Origin: Pseudomonas fluorescens
GTDB taxonomy: Bacteria; Pseudomonadota; Gammaproteobacteria; Pseudomonadales; Pseudomonadaceae
Assembly: GCF_000967965.1 (NCBI RefSeq)
Contig: NZ_LACC01000017.1
Coordinates: 101,167 to 165,166, forward strand
Reading direction: 5' to 3'
DNA length: 64,000 bases
Position numbers and translations under genes: made by a program
The notes under the pieces: model-generated
What the model was told of the DNA's origin: nothing
The model's input: only the letters and a program-made list of their open reading frames with translations
Databases searched by the model: none
Shown: in pieces, positions 8,801-18,146 of the stretch
Numbering within the stretch: position 1 is the stretch's first letter
Layout: each line of letters starts with the position of its first letter

Positions 8801-11105
8801 CACGGCTGCTGGCATCGATGGCGATCTCCAGGACCTGTTGGCCATCGGCATTGATGTCTTTGGCGAGCACGGCGAACTCGCCTTGCAGGCGCAGCATCAG
8901 GCGCCAGGGTTCGCTCAGGCATTCGTGGCGGTATTCATTGCTGAAGGCCGGAGCGGTCGAGGTGCCGAGGAAGGTTTCACGAATCAACGTTTCATACTGT
9001 CCGGCCAGGTCCAGTTCGGTGACCATCTTGCGCAGCCAGGCCGGGGTGATGCCGGTTTTCAGCTTCTGTTGATCCGTCGCGTCGCTGCCGCTGATCTCCA
9101 CTTGCATGAACGACAGTCGCCACGACATCGCCTGATCAATGTTGCTTTGCGCCAGGTCGCCGAGGGATAGCTTGCTGCGCTGCTCGCTGGCGACCAGCAC
9201 ATTTTCCTGGGGGGTTCCCGGTGCCGCACCTTCGGTGACGACCTTGCACCAGGTGGTTGAGTCCGGCACGTCCAGTAGCACGTCAACGTTGCGGGTCAGG
9301 CCGAACGCCTGGCGCAGGTGGGCATCGATGGCCTTTTTGCTGAAGGTGTCGCGGGGCGGCAACTCGCGCTCCAGCCATTCATGGGAGCGATTCATGGCCT
9401 TGATGTAGGACTTGAACAGCGTCTTGATCCGCTCACGTTGTGCGGCGGGCAAGGCGCTGTGCCACGCCGGCAAACGTGCGGCCAGCGCACTGCTGTGAAC
9501 TTGCTCGACAATGTGCTGATGAGCCAGTTCACGGGCTGCGGGGACAGGAACCGTCAGGCAGGCGAGGGTCTGTTCGCGCAGCTTTTCCAGTTCCGTCTCG
9601 CGTTGACTGGCGCGAGATGGAACCGGGTTGGCGGTCAGCAGCCGGGCCACTTGTTGTTCACAGCTGTGAAGCTGATTCTGCAAGGCGTATTCGAACGGGT
9701 TCGCAGTCAGTGGCAGGATATGCAGCGCTTGACTGCCGACATTGGCCGAAAGTTTGAACAGCGTCTGTTCCAGAGCCTGTCGAGACGCGAACCGTTGCAG
9801 GCCACCGAAGCGTCCGGGCCAGTAGAGCAACAGGCTTTCGGTCGAGGTCGGCAGCAAGGCCGACGGCCGGGAAAACAGCAATACACCGTCCAGTTCCCGG
9901 GATTGTGTGCCGGTGGTGTCACCTTCAGTGTCCGTCATCGACAACACCAGGCGCGCTACCACCACTCCGTCCGGGGGTGGTTGATCCGGTGCATCCAGCA
10001 CGCTGGTCAGCCATTGATGTTCCTCGTGGCTGATCTGGCTCAGGCTCAATTGCAGCTCGGCTTCGGCGCGCAGGCCGTCCAGGCGTGCCTGGTAAAGGGT
10101 GGCGTAGTGCGGACGGTTTTTGTGGCGCAATTCCAGCATTTTCTGCGCACTGTCGCTGTGCAGCAGCGCGGTTGCAGCGCGGGTGCTGGCCTGCTCGGCC
10201 GTCGTGAGGGCGTCCATTTGCTGTTGCAGGCGTTGCAGGCGCGGGTCAGTGTGGTCACCCTGAAAGTTCTCGCCCAACAAGGTATCCAGTGCCGTGCGCT
10301 GTTGCGCCAGTGCCTGGTGACGGATGCCCAGTGGAATATCGGGGCTCAACTGGCCGAACAGGACACCGTCGTCGTTGGTCTCCACGTCTGGCGGGTCGGC
10401 GGGCAGGGCCAGGATCGATTCGTTACGCGACCGGTCCTCAGGTGCGACGTGCAAGCGCGACCACAGGGATTCGGCGCTGGTCTGCAGCACCTTCTGCTCA
10501 AGCGCTGTGTACTCGACCCTGAGGGTGCCTGGCGGTAGCCGGGGCTGATCGAACATCTGCGGCTGATGTTCGATCAGCCAGCTTTCCATATCGACACGGT
10601 TCTCAAAGGTCATCCAGGCGGATGGCCGGGAAGGCAAGTACAGCAGTTGAGCGACCGGTTGCTTCGTGTCCCGGGTGATGACCAAGGCGCCCGATAGCTT
10701 GACTGACAGGCCTATGTCATCCATGAACTGCATTTGCTCGACGTAAACCCGTGGAGTGGCAGGCGTTGCTGTCTGCACGGGTGGGTCGAGGATCGCCTGT
10801 AATGTCTCGATCTGTTCGGTTTGCAGAATGCCCTGGGCAAAAGCCCATTGGCTCGATGCCTCGAAATGCTGACGGTACAAGCGGTTGGCCTGTGCCTTGC
10901 GCGACTGATCCGTACCGCGCGCACGGGCATTCCACCAAGTGCTGGCGAGCGGCGACTGCGGGTTTTGCGCCATAAGCGCCCGCCACTGTTCACAGCATTC
11001 ATTCCAGCGTTCCGAGGCGCTCAGGGTCAGGCTTTGATCCGGGTTTGCGGGCAAAGGAAAGACAAGGCCGAAATCGGCCGTTAGGGGGGTGGTTTCGTCA
11101 ACCAT
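5871..11105 (-). CDS. Giant toxin-like protein, dermonecrotic-toxin-like family (DUF6543 type)
   Basis: A single intact frame of 1744 residues starts at the ATG at 11105, with GGAG about 10 bases upstream. The architecture matches large pseudomonad proteins annotated as dermonecrotic toxin domain/DUF6543: a long hydrophilic helical N-terminal half, a hydrophobic patch around residues 925-1000 (MLPFVGATIALYDAWNSANL and VLLSLIDAAMDILPGASAAP), a following beta-rich segment (residues about 1035-1100, with VSQGRIYRIELEGKPPRWRL), and an acidic-helical C-terminal part ending in TLWYAHFHYTSAKPQFSDF. There is no signal peptide, and no secretion apparatus or immunity gene is adjacent. Family assignment is from memory of these motifs; no catalytic residue is identified. 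Host target and route of delivery are unknown. Confidence 0.75.
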   Translation of the reverse strand: MVDETTPLTADFGLVFPLPANPDQSLTLSASERWNECCEQWRALMAQNPQSPLASTWWNARARGTDQSRKAQANRLYRQHFEASSQWAFAQGILQTEQIETLQAILDPPVQTATPATPRVYVEQMQFMDDIGLSVKLSGALVITRDTKQPVAQLLYLPSRPSAWMTFENRVDMESWLIEHQPQMFDQPRLPPGTLRVEYTALEQKVLQTSAESLWSRLHVAPEDRSRNESILALPADPPDVETNDDGVLFGQLSPDIPLGIRHQALAQQRTALDTLLGENFQGDHTDPRLQRLQQQMDALTTAEQASTRAATALLHSDSAQKMLELRHKNRPHYATLYQARLDGLRAEAELQLSLSQISHEEHQWLTSVLDAPDQPPPDGVVVARLVLSMTDTEGDTTGTQSRELDGVLLFSRPSALLPTSTESLLLYWPGRFGGLQRFASRQALEQTLFKLSANVGSQALHILPLTANPFEYALQNQLHSCEQQVARLLTANPVPSRASQRETELEKLREQTLACLTVPVPAARELAHQHIVEQVHSSALAARLPAWHSALPAAQRERIKTLFKSYIKAMNRSHEWLERELPPRDTFSKKAIDAHLRQAFGLTRNVDVLLDVPDSTTWCKVVTEGAAPGTPQENVLVASEQRSKLSLGDLAQSNIDQAMSWRLSFMQVEISGSDATDQQKLKTGITPAWLRKMVTELDLAGQYETLIRETFLGTSTAPAFSNEYRHECLSEPWRLMLRLQGEFAVLAKDINADGQQVLEIAIDASSREAFSAHGQRIELLPTHLTVGGIDTPGQGSSTLSGVTFIVERISGLTLLYLPDSPDGVFMRQFDSLEQARIRLFNDCLRSSMVTYLAGRALTGEFAHHVSRINEARVRNFDGLIGVGTPWPSSTSLAAHLLNVHMGRLLEAHRMTSRSNDALYLEQVALKSGAMFNYLKMAVGMLPFVGATIALYDAWNSANLAVAAFLRGDVGHGLAEVEAVLLSLIDAAMDILPGASAAPVAARAVTRNRQWRALGKSPRALQVSTRHQARRALERFNGYEYEKPISLAGLQPGTEGIYRNVYRHTDGHFMVSQGRIYRIELEGKPPRWRLSGTSSRTYKQPVALDESGHWNTHYAVYGAVIEGGGVGGGAVLGHMADGLDPLWPVAIRRWLPRWWTDRALRRQLTLTNSADAYSRRLDTQTRSSNVTLEHYFGLEPRQRPTLRARADITCANDIDLAQAQYLNLDELMLYSHGRKRVQIEDIQSRCAWIIVDRSLRRIALVKERLLEHLDRIDQLIARSDTTPVTDTAAHLQLMAQRKEVRKGFLKDFDQLHTTVEEANRWNRRITNRMQKSKMAQDMTTVNEKFSDANHFYLKTAHTLEIITHYDAVTDLSWMYFHTQLKTARNKVGRVLLTQHHLPQVSATVSQRNKVLEDCLAAYSEFRRQLGAWTIGYSQHLDLEQVSAFLDNLDRVEDFARNAIKTRPSVVPKEGRPGQQLFETEDNQLLIGIASTDAVTRQKRFTIEGVDGRTETWLPRSTGKYHLSEPAVSAQPMLPTDVRPLLTEAGKRLGAADAYTNKVKGYAQQNMLPLDLEHMMSSEATELITRAQAIERLSPAETVAPQLRNRADEMLRTGRTLRIDQSMNSKTPTEGYLDYLLEQHVVDIRKEGGLRDLGKRADGRRDFLQEYEVRDLRSEPAQTLWYAHFHYTSAKPQFSDFVKGHLKRPEQRNLGLQWQKDVAASGGTIEAIWRGDIGKPLGNKHFSTL

Positions 11106-11323
11106 GACGATGAATCTCCAGAAGGCCGGGCCGTGCCGGCGGTACGGGCATTAGGAGGCAGTCGTCAAAAGGGCGGGTGGTACATAGTTATCGCGAGGCC
11201 GAATTTGACGCCTGATGACCGCTCGGCACTCTTCATCAAACTGTCATGGAACTGTGGCAGCGCGCTTGAACAAACTTCATCAGACTCGCGCTCTACTGGG
11301 GTTCTGCGTTTTGGTGTTTTTTC

Positions 11324-12358
11324 ATGGGTGCTTCATTCCTTTCACGAATCGTATTGTTGGCCGCGCTGTTGTTCGGCCTGCCGTCCCTGGCGGCTTCGCG
11401 TTGTGACGTCAATGTTCCTACCGAACGGGTGGATCTGGCCCAGGTAAGCCTGGCGTACCAGAGCATCGGCCGTGCGTCGGATCCGGCATTGCTGCTGGTG
11501 ATGGGCCTGGGCGGGCAGTTGATTCACTGGCCGGACGAGGTGGTGGTTGCCCTATGCCAGCAGGGGTTCCGGGTGATCCGCTATGACAACCGCGATGTCG
11601 GCCTGTCGACCTGGCGGCAAGCACCGGCTGAAGCCAACCTGACCTTCGAAGTGCTGCGCTACAAACTCGGATTGCCAGTGTCGTCACCGTATTCGCTGAC
11701 CGACATGGCCGAGGATGGCCTGGGCTTGATGGACGCCTTGCACATCGACCAATTCCACGTGTTGGGCGCCAGCATGGGCGGGATGATCGCCCAGCACATG
11801 GCGGCCATGGCACCGCAAAGGGTCGAGAGCCTGACCCTGATCATGACCTCCTCCGGCGCCGAAGGCTTGCCGGCGCCGAGTGCGGCGCTGGTGCAGTTGT
11901 TGGCCCGGCGCGGCGCACCGAACCGCGAAGTGGCCCTGGAGCAACAGGCCGACTTGCTGGCGGCGCTGGGCAGCCCGATGGTCACCGATGATCGTCAGGC
12001 GCTGCTGCATCAGGCGGCACTGTCCTATGACCGGGCGTTCAATCCCGAGGGCGTGAAACGCCAGATCATGGCCATTCTCGCCGAACCGAGCCGGGTGACC
12101 CTGCTCAACCAGTTGCGGGTGCCGGCGCTGGTGGTGCATGGCACGGCCGACCCGCTGCTGCCGGTGATGCACGGGGTGCATCTGGCGGCGCATCTGCGTG
12201 GCAGTCAGTTGATCCTGATTCCGGGCCTGGCCCATCGTTTCCAGGAGGCGTTCAAGGCGCCATTACTGGCGGCGGTGTTGCCGTACTTGCGCGAGCACCG
12301 TGAAGACACTTCGCACTGGGCGCAGATCGAGCCTGTGGCCGATCGCAATCTCCTCTAA
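11324..12358 (+). CDS. Exported alpha/beta-hydrolase
   Basis: This 344-residue protein has an N-terminal signal peptide (hydrophobic residues 7-24, ending near LAAS), so it is predicted periplasmic or secreted. The hydrolase core follows: oxyanion-loop region [12 protein letters not shown] (59-70), nucleophile elbow G-A-S150-M-G, candidate acid Asp276 ([10 protein letters not shown]) and catalytic His304 (PGLAHRFQ). It resembles the esterase/epoxide-hydrolase type of alpha/beta-fold enzymes; the substrate is unknown. No strong Shine-Dalgarno precedes the ATG. It is divergent from the toxin-like gene, with a 218-bp shared upstream region. Confidence 0.85.
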   Translation: MGASFLSRIVLLAALLFGLPSLAASRCDVNVPTERVDLAQVSLAYQSIGRASDPALLLVMGLGGQLIHWPDEVVVALCQQGFRVIRYDNRDVGLSTWRQAPAEANLTFEVLRYKLGLPVSSPYSLTDMAEDGLGLMDALHIDQFHVLGASMGGMIAQHMAAMAPQRVESLTLIMTSSGAEGLPAPSAALVQLLARRGAPNREVALEQQADLLAALGSPMVTDDRQALLHQAALSYDRAFNPEGVKRQIMAILAEPSRVTLLNQLRVPALVVHGTADPLLPVMHGVHLAAHLRGSQLILIPGLAHRFQEAFKAPLLAAVLPYLREHREDTSHWAQIEPVADRNLL

Positions 12359-12369
12359 CCCCCGATCAC

Positions 12370-12460
12370 CTGTAGGAGCGAGCCTGCTCGCGAAAGCGGT
12401 GTTTCAGCCAACGATGATATCGACTGACCCGGCGCTATCGCGAGCAAGCTCGCACACAGG
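12370..12460. repeat. REP pair (family A, inverted)
   Basis: Inverted copies of the family A core (TGTAGGAGCGAGCCTGCTCG at about 12370-12393, and its slightly degenerate complement at 12437-12460) lie between the convergent hydrolase and aauR genes. Confidence 0.88.
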
Positions 12461-12475
12461 AGAATGCATGGTCCA

Positions 12476-13804
12476 TCAGTGGCTCAACCCGTACTTCTTT
12501 ACCTTGTCGAACAGCGTGGTTTTGGCCATGCCCAGTTCCTGGCTGGCCTGTGTCAGGTTGCCGCCGCTGCGTTGCAAGGCGTCGCTGAGCAGGTTGCGCT
12601 CGAACGCTTCCACCGCTTCGGCAAAGGCCAAGCCCTGATTGCTGGCGCCGGCACCGGTTTTCTTGAACGCCGGCAGGCCCAGGGCAAAGCGCTCGGCAAC
12701 GTTGCGCAGTTCACGCACGTTACCCGGCCAGTCGTGGCTCATCAGGTTCGAAACGGTCTGGTTGTCCAGTTCCGGCACCGTGCGGTCGAAGCGTAGGGAC
12801 GATTGCTGCAAAAAGTGTTCGAACAGTTGCAGGATGTCCTCGCGGCGCTCACGCAGCGGCGGCAGTTCCAGGGTCACCACGTTGAGGCGGTAATACAGGT
12901 CGCTGCGGAACTCGCCGGCCTTGCTTGACTCGGCGAGGTCGGATTTGGTCGCTGCGATGACGCGGCAATCCACCGCTACGCTCTGGTTCGAACCGAGGCG
13001 CTCGAGGGTGCGTTCCTGTAATACCCGCAACAATTTGATCTGCAAGGGCAGGGGCATGCTTTCCACTTCGTCGAGGAACAGCGTGCCGCCGTCGGCGTGT
13101 TCGATCTTGCCGATCCGCCGTTTGCCTGCGCCGGTAAAGGCGTTGGCTTCGTGGCCGAATATTTCACTTTCGAACAGGTTCTCCGGCAGGCCACCGCAGT
13201 TCAAGGCGACGAACTGCTTGGTGTGCCGCCGACTGAAATCGTGCAGGCAACGCGCAACCAATTCCTTGCCGGTGCCGGTCTCGCCTTCGATCAGCACATT
13301 GGCCGAGGTATCGGCAACGTTGGCGATCAGTTCCCGCAGGTTCTGCATGGCCGGCGAGCGACCGATGATCCGTCCTTCGAGGGAATCACGCTCGGCCAGT
13401 TGCCGACGCAACGACGAGACTTCCCGCGCCAGGCTACGTTGCTCCAGGGCGCGGCGGGCGACATCCACCAGACGCTCTGGGGAGAACGGCTTTTCCATGA
13501 AGTCGTAGGCGCCTTTCTGCATCGCGCCGACGGCCATGGAAATGTCGCCGTGCCCGGTAATCAGTACCACCGGCAGGCTGCGGTCGCGCTCCTTGAGTCG
13601 CGTCAGCAATTCCAGGCCATCGATGCCCGGCAGGCGGATGTCGCTGACGACGATGCCGGCGAAGTTGTCGCCGACCCGCTCCAGGGCTTCTTCGGCGCTG
13701 CCCACGCCAATGCAGGGAATGTCTTCCAGGGTCAGCGCCTGTTGGCAGCCGAGCAGCACATGGGGGTCGTCTTCGACGATCAATACACTAAGGTCGTTGT
13801 TCAT
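12476..13804 (-). CDS. aauR: AauR, sigma-54-dependent response regulator for acidic amino acid uptake
   Basis: This is a 442-residue NtrC/DctD-type activator. The receiver domain (1-120) has phosphoacceptor Asp55 and Lys105. The AAA+ domain has Walker A GETGTGKE (174-181) and Walker B LFLDE (242-246). The sigma-54 contact loop reads NAFTGA (221-226) instead of the canonical GAFTGA. The C-terminus is a Fis-type helix-turn-helix (GGNLTQASQELGMAKTTLFD). It overlaps aauS by 4 bases (ATGA). In P. putida, AauR phosphorylated by AauS activates glutamate/aspartate uptake genes through TTCGG-N4-CCGAA sites; one exact and one near-exact site lie upstream of aatJ here. Confidence 0.93.
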   Translation of the reverse strand: MNNDLSVLIVEDDPHVLLGCQQALTLEDIPCIGVGSAEEALERVGDNFAGIVVSDIRLPGIDGLELLTRLKERDRSLPVVLITGHGDISMAVGAMQKGAYDFMEKPFSPERLVDVARRALEQRSLAREVSSLRRQLAERDSLEGRIIGRSPAMQNLRELIANVADTSANVLIEGETGTGKELVARCLHDFSRRHTKQFVALNCGGLPENLFESEIFGHEANAFTGAGKRRIGKIEHADGGTLFLDEVESMPLPLQIKLLRVLQERTLERLGSNQSVAVDCRVIAATKSDLAESSKAGEFRSDLYYRLNVVTLELPPLRERREDILQLFEHFLQQSSLRFDRTVPELDNQTVSNLMSHDWPGNVRELRNVAERFALGLPAFKKTGAGASNQGLAFAEAVEAFERNLLSDALQRSGGNLTQASQELGMAKTTLFDKVKKYGLSH

Positions 13805-15705
13805 ATTGGCTCGGCGGGAGTGGGGCTTACCAACGGTAAACTGAGGACGAATGCGGTACCACCGCTGGCCGGGTGCTCGACACCCAGATGACCGCCGGTG
13901 GCGGCGGCCAGGCTGGCGGACAGGGTCAGGCCCAGGCCCAGGCCCTGTTCGCCGGGTTTGGTGGTGAAGAACGGTTCGAACAGGTGCTTGCGCGCTTCGG
14001 CGTCGATGCCGTGGCCGTTGTCACGTACGCGCAGGCGGTATTTGCCATCGAACGCTTCGCCTTCGAGCCACAGCTCGGGTTGCGGCTGCGCTTGCATGGC
14101 GTCGAGGGCGTTGCCAATCAGGTTGACCAGAATCTGCTCCAGGCGGGTCTGGTCGATCTGCACCTGCACATCGGTGAAATCGCGGTGCAGTTGCAGGTGA
14201 ATGTTTTCCACCCGGCCGCCGAGCAATTGCAAGGCGGCGTCCACGCCTTTGCCGAGGCAGGCCTGACCCTTGTCGTCCCCGCGCCGGGCAAACGAGCGCA
14301 GGCTGGCGGTGATCCGGCCCATGCGGTCGATCAGTTCGTTGATGGTCTTGAGGTTGGTGCTGGCCACGTCGAGCTGGCCGCGCTCGAGGAAGCGTACGGT
14401 ATTGCCGGACAAGGTGCGCAGCGCCGCCAGCGGCTGGTTCAGTTCGTGGGCGATGCTGGTGGACATCTGGCCGATGGCCGCGAGTTTTCCGGCCTGTACC
14501 AGTTCATCCTGGGCGCGGCGCAACGTCTCTTCGGCGAGCCGGCGTTCGCGAATCTGCCCCTTGAGCCGTTCGTTGCTGGCGCGCAGGTCGGTGGTGCGTT
14601 CGGTAATCCGACGCTCCAGCTGATTGTTGGCTTCCTGCAAGGCTTCCCGGGCCGCAAGACGGGTGGCGATTACCTTGCGTCGCTCGTTCCAGGCGATCAA
14701 CAGGAAGGCGAAGAGGGCAAACGCCACGGCCACCAGAATCCCCTGATTGATCGCTTCGCGGCGCAGATCCTGCAGCGGCGTGAGCAGGGTGAAATTCCAC
14801 GGCGTATCGCTCAACGGCCGGGTTTGCGCCAGGTAGCTGATGTTTTCATCGTCGGACACCAGTTCGCTGTTGGCCGGGAACGTGAGTTTCTCCACGCCTT
14901 CGGACAGGGTTTCCCGGGCCAGCGGCTGCAGTTCATTGAGGGGGAACCAGTAGTACTGCAGGCTGCGGGCGAGTTTTTCCTTGGTTTCTTCGCTCAGCGG
15001 CACCACCGATTTCAAGCGCCGCGCCGGATCGCTGGACAGAATGATGATGCCGTTTTCATCGCTGACGAAGGCTTCCAGGCGTGCCCGTTGCCAGCGTTCT
15101 TCCATGGCTTCCAGGCGGACCTTGACCACGGCGACGCCGATGATCTTGCCGTGTTCTTCCAGGCCATGGGCCAGGTAGTAACCGGGTTCGCCATTGGTAC
15201 TGCCGATGCCGTAGAAGCGTCCGGGCTGACCGCGCACGGCGTTCTGGAAATAGGCACGGAAGGACAGGTCTTCACCCAGGTAACTGTCGACATCGCGCCA
15301 GTTGCTGGTGGCCATGACGCGGCCGGTGGTGTCCATCACGTAGATGGCCCGACTGCGGCTGCGCCGGTTCAGGCCTTCGAGGTAATCGTTGACCGTCTGC
15401 CGGTGTTCCGGAGTCGGGTCGGCCAGCAACTGCGAAACGCTGGTTTCGAGTTCCAGCAGGCTGGGCAGGTAGGTGTATTTGCTGATTTCGCTTTCGACGG
15501 CGCGGGCGTGCAGTTCCAGCTGGCGCTGGCCGTTTTCGCTGAGGCTGCGGATGCCGTAGTGTTCACTGATCCAGAAGCCGATAAAGCCCAGGCCGATCAT
15601 CATGGCGATGATCAGCGGCGGCAGGAACAAATGACGAACCAGACGGGGTTTCACGGCGAGTGATGGCGACGCTGCGCGATAAAGAGTGGGGTCGCATTTC
15701 ATCAC
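13801..15705 (-). CDS. aauS: AauS, sensor histidine kinase for acidic amino acids
   Basis: A 634-residue DctB-like kinase. An N-terminal transmembrane helix (about residues 25-47) and a second near 325-342 enclose a periplasmic double-Cache-type sensor domain (YVMDTTGRVMATSNWRDVDS is part of it). A coiled coil (QEANNQLERRITERTTDLRA) leads to the HisKA domain, where His420 in SIAHELNQPLAALR is the phosphorylation site. The HATPase domain shows N (NLIGNALDAMQ), G1 (RVRDNGHGI) and G2 (GLGLGLTLS) boxes. It senses glutamate/aspartate in the P. putida homologue and phosphorylates AauR. Kinase and regulator overlap by 4 bases. Confidence 0.93.
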   Translation of the reverse strand: MMKCDPTLYRAASPSLAVKPRLVRHLFLPPLIIAMMIGLGFIGFWISEHYGIRSLSENGQRQLELHARAVESEISKYTYLPSLLELETSVSQLLADPTPEHRQTVNDYLEGLNRRSRSRAIYVMDTTGRVMATSNWRDVDSYLGEDLSFRAYFQNAVRGQPGRFYGIGSTNGEPGYYLAHGLEEHGKIIGVAVVKVRLEAMEERWQRARLEAFVSDENGIIILSSDPARRLKSVVPLSEETKEKLARSLQYYWFPLNELQPLARETLSEGVEKLTFPANSELVSDDENISYLAQTRPLSDTPWNFTLLTPLQDLRREAINQGILVAVAFALFAFLLIAWNERRKVIATRLAAREALQEANNQLERRITERTTDLRASNERLKGQIRERRLAEETLRRAQDELVQAGKLAAIGQMSTSIAHELNQPLAALRTLSGNTVRFLERGQLDVASTNLKTINELIDRMGRITASLRSFARRGDDKGQACLGKGVDAALQLLGGRVENIHLQLHRDFTDVQVQIDQTRLEQILVNLIGNALDAMQAQPQPELWLEGEAFDGKYRLRVRDNGHGIDAEARKHLFEPFFTTKPGEQGLGLGLTLSASLAAATGGHLGVEHPASGGTAFVLSLPLVSPTPAEPI

Positions 15706-15768
15706 AGATGCCTTGGGTCAACCAGCATGGCAACGGGCTTGCTCTGGTTTCCTGCCGAACGCGGAACC

Positions 15769-15901
15769 TGTGGCGAGGGAGCTTGCTCCCGCTCGGCTGC
15801 GAAGCAGTCGTAAAACCGATAAATGCGGTGTGTCAGACACAATGCATTTTCAGGTTTTTGGGCCGCTGCGCGACCCAGCGGGAGCAAGCTCCCTCGCCAC
15901 A
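15769..15901. repeat. REP pair (family B, inverted)
   Basis: Inverted family B REPs at about 15769-15791 and 15879-15901 separate aatP from aauS. They may act as an RNA processing or attenuation point between the transporter and its regulators. Confidence 0.9.
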
Positions 15902-15925
15902 AGGGCAATCCAGTTACCGTCTTTC

Positions 15926-16660
15926 TTAGTGCTGCAGAATCTTGTTGAGGAAGTGCTGCGTGCGATCGGCACGGGCGTTGATGTCACCGAAGAACTCTTC
16001 TTTCTTACAGTCTTCGATGATCTTGCCGGCGTCCATGAAGATCACCCGGTCGGCCACTTTACGGGCGAAACCCATTTCGTGGGTCACGCACATCATGGTC
16101 ATGCCTTCGTGGGCCAGTTGCACCATCACGTCGAGCACTTCGTTGACCATTTCCGGGTCGAGCGCCGAGGTCGGTTCGTCGAACAGCATGACGATCGGGT
16201 CCATCGCCAACGCACGGGCAATCGCCACACGCTGCTGCTGACCACCGGACAGTTGGCCCGGATGCTTGTGGGCGTGGGCCGAGAGACCGACGCGTTCGAG
16301 CAGTTGCAGGCCTTTCTTGGTGGCTTCTTCCTTGCTGCGGCCCAACACCTTGATCTGCGCGATGGTCAGGTTTTCGGTGATGGTCAGGTGCGGGAACAGC
16401 TCGAAGTGCTGGAACACCATGCCCACGCGGGAACGCAGTTTCGGCAGGTTGGTCTTCGGATCGGCGATGGAGGTGCCGTCGACCACGATGTCGCCTTTCT
16501 GGAACGGTTCCAGGGCGTTGACGCACTTGATCAGGGTCGATTTGCCGGAACCGGATGGCCCGCACACCACGATCACTTCGCCTTTTTTGACCTCGGTGCT
16601 GCAATCAGTCAGTACCTGGAAGTCCCCATACCACTTGTTGATGCTTTTGATAGAGATCAT
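15926..16660 (-). CDS. aatP: AatP, ATP-binding subunit of the acidic amino acid ABC importer
   Basis: The 244-residue ATPase has Walker [10 protein letters not shown] (34-42), Q-loop ([12 protein letters not shown]), signature LSGGQQQR and Walker B/D-loop [14 protein letters not shown], all intact, as in GltL/HisP-type polar amino acid importers. It energises glutamate/aspartate (and, by homology, glutamine/asparagine) uptake by the AatJQMP system. Its ATG overlaps the aatM stop by 4 bases, so the operon order is aatJ-aatQ-aatM-aatP followed by aauS-aauR. Also called GltL. Confidence 0.95.
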   Translation of the reverse strand: MISIKSINKWYGDFQVLTDCSTEVKKGEVIVVCGPSGSGKSTLIKCVNALEPFQKGDIVVDGTSIADPKTNLPKLRSRVGMVFQHFELFPHLTITENLTIAQIKVLGRSKEEATKKGLQLLERVGLSAHAHKHPGQLSGGQQQRVAIARALAMDPIVMLFDEPTSALDPEMVNEVLDVMVQLAHEGMTMMCVTHEMGFARKVADRVIFMDAGKIIEDCKKEEFFGDINARADRTQHFLNKILQH

Positions 16661-17331
16661 ACGGCGAACCTTTTTTGCAGACGCTTGACCAGCTGCGAGG
16701 CGGCAAAGCTGATGGTGAAGTACACGAGACCCGCGAAAATCAGGAACTCATTGGAGCGGCCAATGATGTCGCCACTGGCGCGCGAAGCATTGAGGAAGTC
16801 CACCAGGCCGACGGCGTAGACCAGCGAGGTGTCCTGAAACAGGATGATGCTCTGCTGCAGCAGCAGCGGTGTCATCTTGCGGAACGCTTGCGGCAGGATG
16901 ATCAGGCGCATCATCTGCCCGTAAGTCATGCCCAGCGCCTGGGCAGCGCCCATCTGGCCTTTTGGAATCGACTGCACACCGGCACGGACGATTTCGCAGA
17001 AGTACGCCGCTTCGAACATCATGAACGCCACGATGCAGGAGGCAAATGCGCCGATCGGCGTGTCTTCGCCGGTGATCCAGCGCAGCACGAACGGTACCGC
17101 CAGGTAGAACCAGGTGATCACCAGCAGCAGCGGGATCGAGCGGAAATAGTTGACGTAGGCGCCGGCCAGGTTCGACAGCAGTTTGTTGTGCGACAGACGG
17201 CACAGCGCCAGGACGGTGCCGAGGATGATGCCGCCGATCACGCCCATGGCCATTAGCTTGAGGGTCATGATCATGCCGTTCCACAGGCCCGGCAGGGACG
17301 GGATGATGCCCGAGAAGTCGAATTCCATCAT
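16657..17331 (-). CDS. aatM: AatM, permease subunit of the acidic amino acid ABC importer
   Basis: A 224-residue inner-membrane permease of the HisM/GltK type, with about five hydrophobic helices. The EAA loop that docks on the ATPase is visible as [20 protein letters not shown]. The segment [20 protein letters not shown] at the N-terminus is the common start of polar amino acid permeases. It forms a heterodimer with AatQ and overlaps both neighbours by 4 bases, indicating translational coupling. Also called GltK. Confidence 0.95.
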   Translation of the reverse strand: MMEFDFSGIIPSLPGLWNGMIMTLKLMAMGVIGGIILGTVLALCRLSHNKLLSNLAGAYVNYFRSIPLLLVITWFYLAVPFVLRWITGEDTPIGAFASCIVAFMMFEAAYFCEIVRAGVQSIPKGQMGAAQALGMTYGQMMRLIILPQAFRKMTPLLLQQSIILFQDTSLVYAVGLVDFLNASRASGDIIGRSNEFLIFAGLVYFTISFAASQLVKRLQKRFAV

Positions 17332-18074
17332 TTACCCCCTACGGAGATCAGGCCCGGTACGGCGACTTTCTTCTCGACCAGGCGCATCAGCAACATCAGG
17401 CTCATGTTCAGGGTGAAGTAGATCAGCGTTGCCAGGGTAAAGGCTTCGAACAGGTTGGCGGAGAACTCGGCGGTCTGTTTGGTCTGCGCGAGCAATTCCA
17501 TCAAGCCGATCAGCGAGGCCACGGAGGTGTTCTTGAAGACGTTCAGGAATTCCGAGGTAAGCGGCGGAATGATGATCCTGTAGGCCTGGGGCAGCAGCAC
17601 GTTCCAGTAGATCTGCGGCAGCTTGAAACCCATGGCGCGGGCCGCGGATTCCTGGCCTTTTGGCAGGGCCTGGATACCGGTGCGCACCTGTTCGCAAACC
17701 CGGGCGGTAGTGAACAGGCCCAGGCACACGACGACGCTGAGGAAGGCCGAGGTGGTCGGGTTCAGATCCTGCTTGTACCACTCTTGCAGGTCCGCCGGCA
17801 GCAGGTCGGGTACCAGGAAGTACCAGATGAACAGCTGAACCAGCAGCGGCACGTTACGGAAGAGTTCGACGTAGCAGGTGGCGATGCCCGATACGATGCG
17901 ATTCGGCACGGTACGCATGACGCCCAGGACCGAGCCCAATGTCAGGGCGATGATCCAGGCCGCGATAGCGATGCCGATGGTCCAGCCCAGGCCGGTCACG
18001 TACCAGTCGAAATAGGTTTCGCTGCCCACGCCGGTGGACTTGAAGAACACGCCCCAGTCCCAGTTGTAATTCAT
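17328..18074 (-). CDS. aatQ: AatQ, permease subunit of the acidic amino acid ABC importer
   Basis: A 248-residue GltJ-type inner-membrane permease. The N-terminus (MNYNWDWGVFFKSTGVGSET) is the usual GltJ start, and the EAA loop reads SAARAMGFKLPQIYWNVLLP. It pairs with AatM. A GGGGAG Shine-Dalgarno is present just upstream. The gene is separated from aatJ by 354 bases that hold a terminator-like hairpin and a 157-bp palindromic element, so its expression is probably lower than that of the binding protein. Also called GltJ. Confidence 0.95.
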   Translation of the reverse strand: MNYNWDWGVFFKSTGVGSETYFDWYVTGLGWTIGIAIAAWIIALTLGSVLGVMRTVPNRIVSGIATCYVELFRNVPLLVQLFIWYFLVPDLLPADLQEWYKQDLNPTTSAFLSVVVCLGLFTTARVCEQVRTGIQALPKGQESAARAMGFKLPQIYWNVLLPQAYRIIIPPLTSEFLNVFKNTSVASLIGLMELLAQTKQTAEFSANLFEAFTLATLIYFTLNMSLMLLMRLVEKKVAVPGLISVGGK

Positions 18075-18146
18075 TAGGGTCTCCCCTCAGTTCAATCGAT
18101 GTACAAGTGCCCGCTTGGGGGAAGCTCCGTTCCCGCCCGACCCAGG

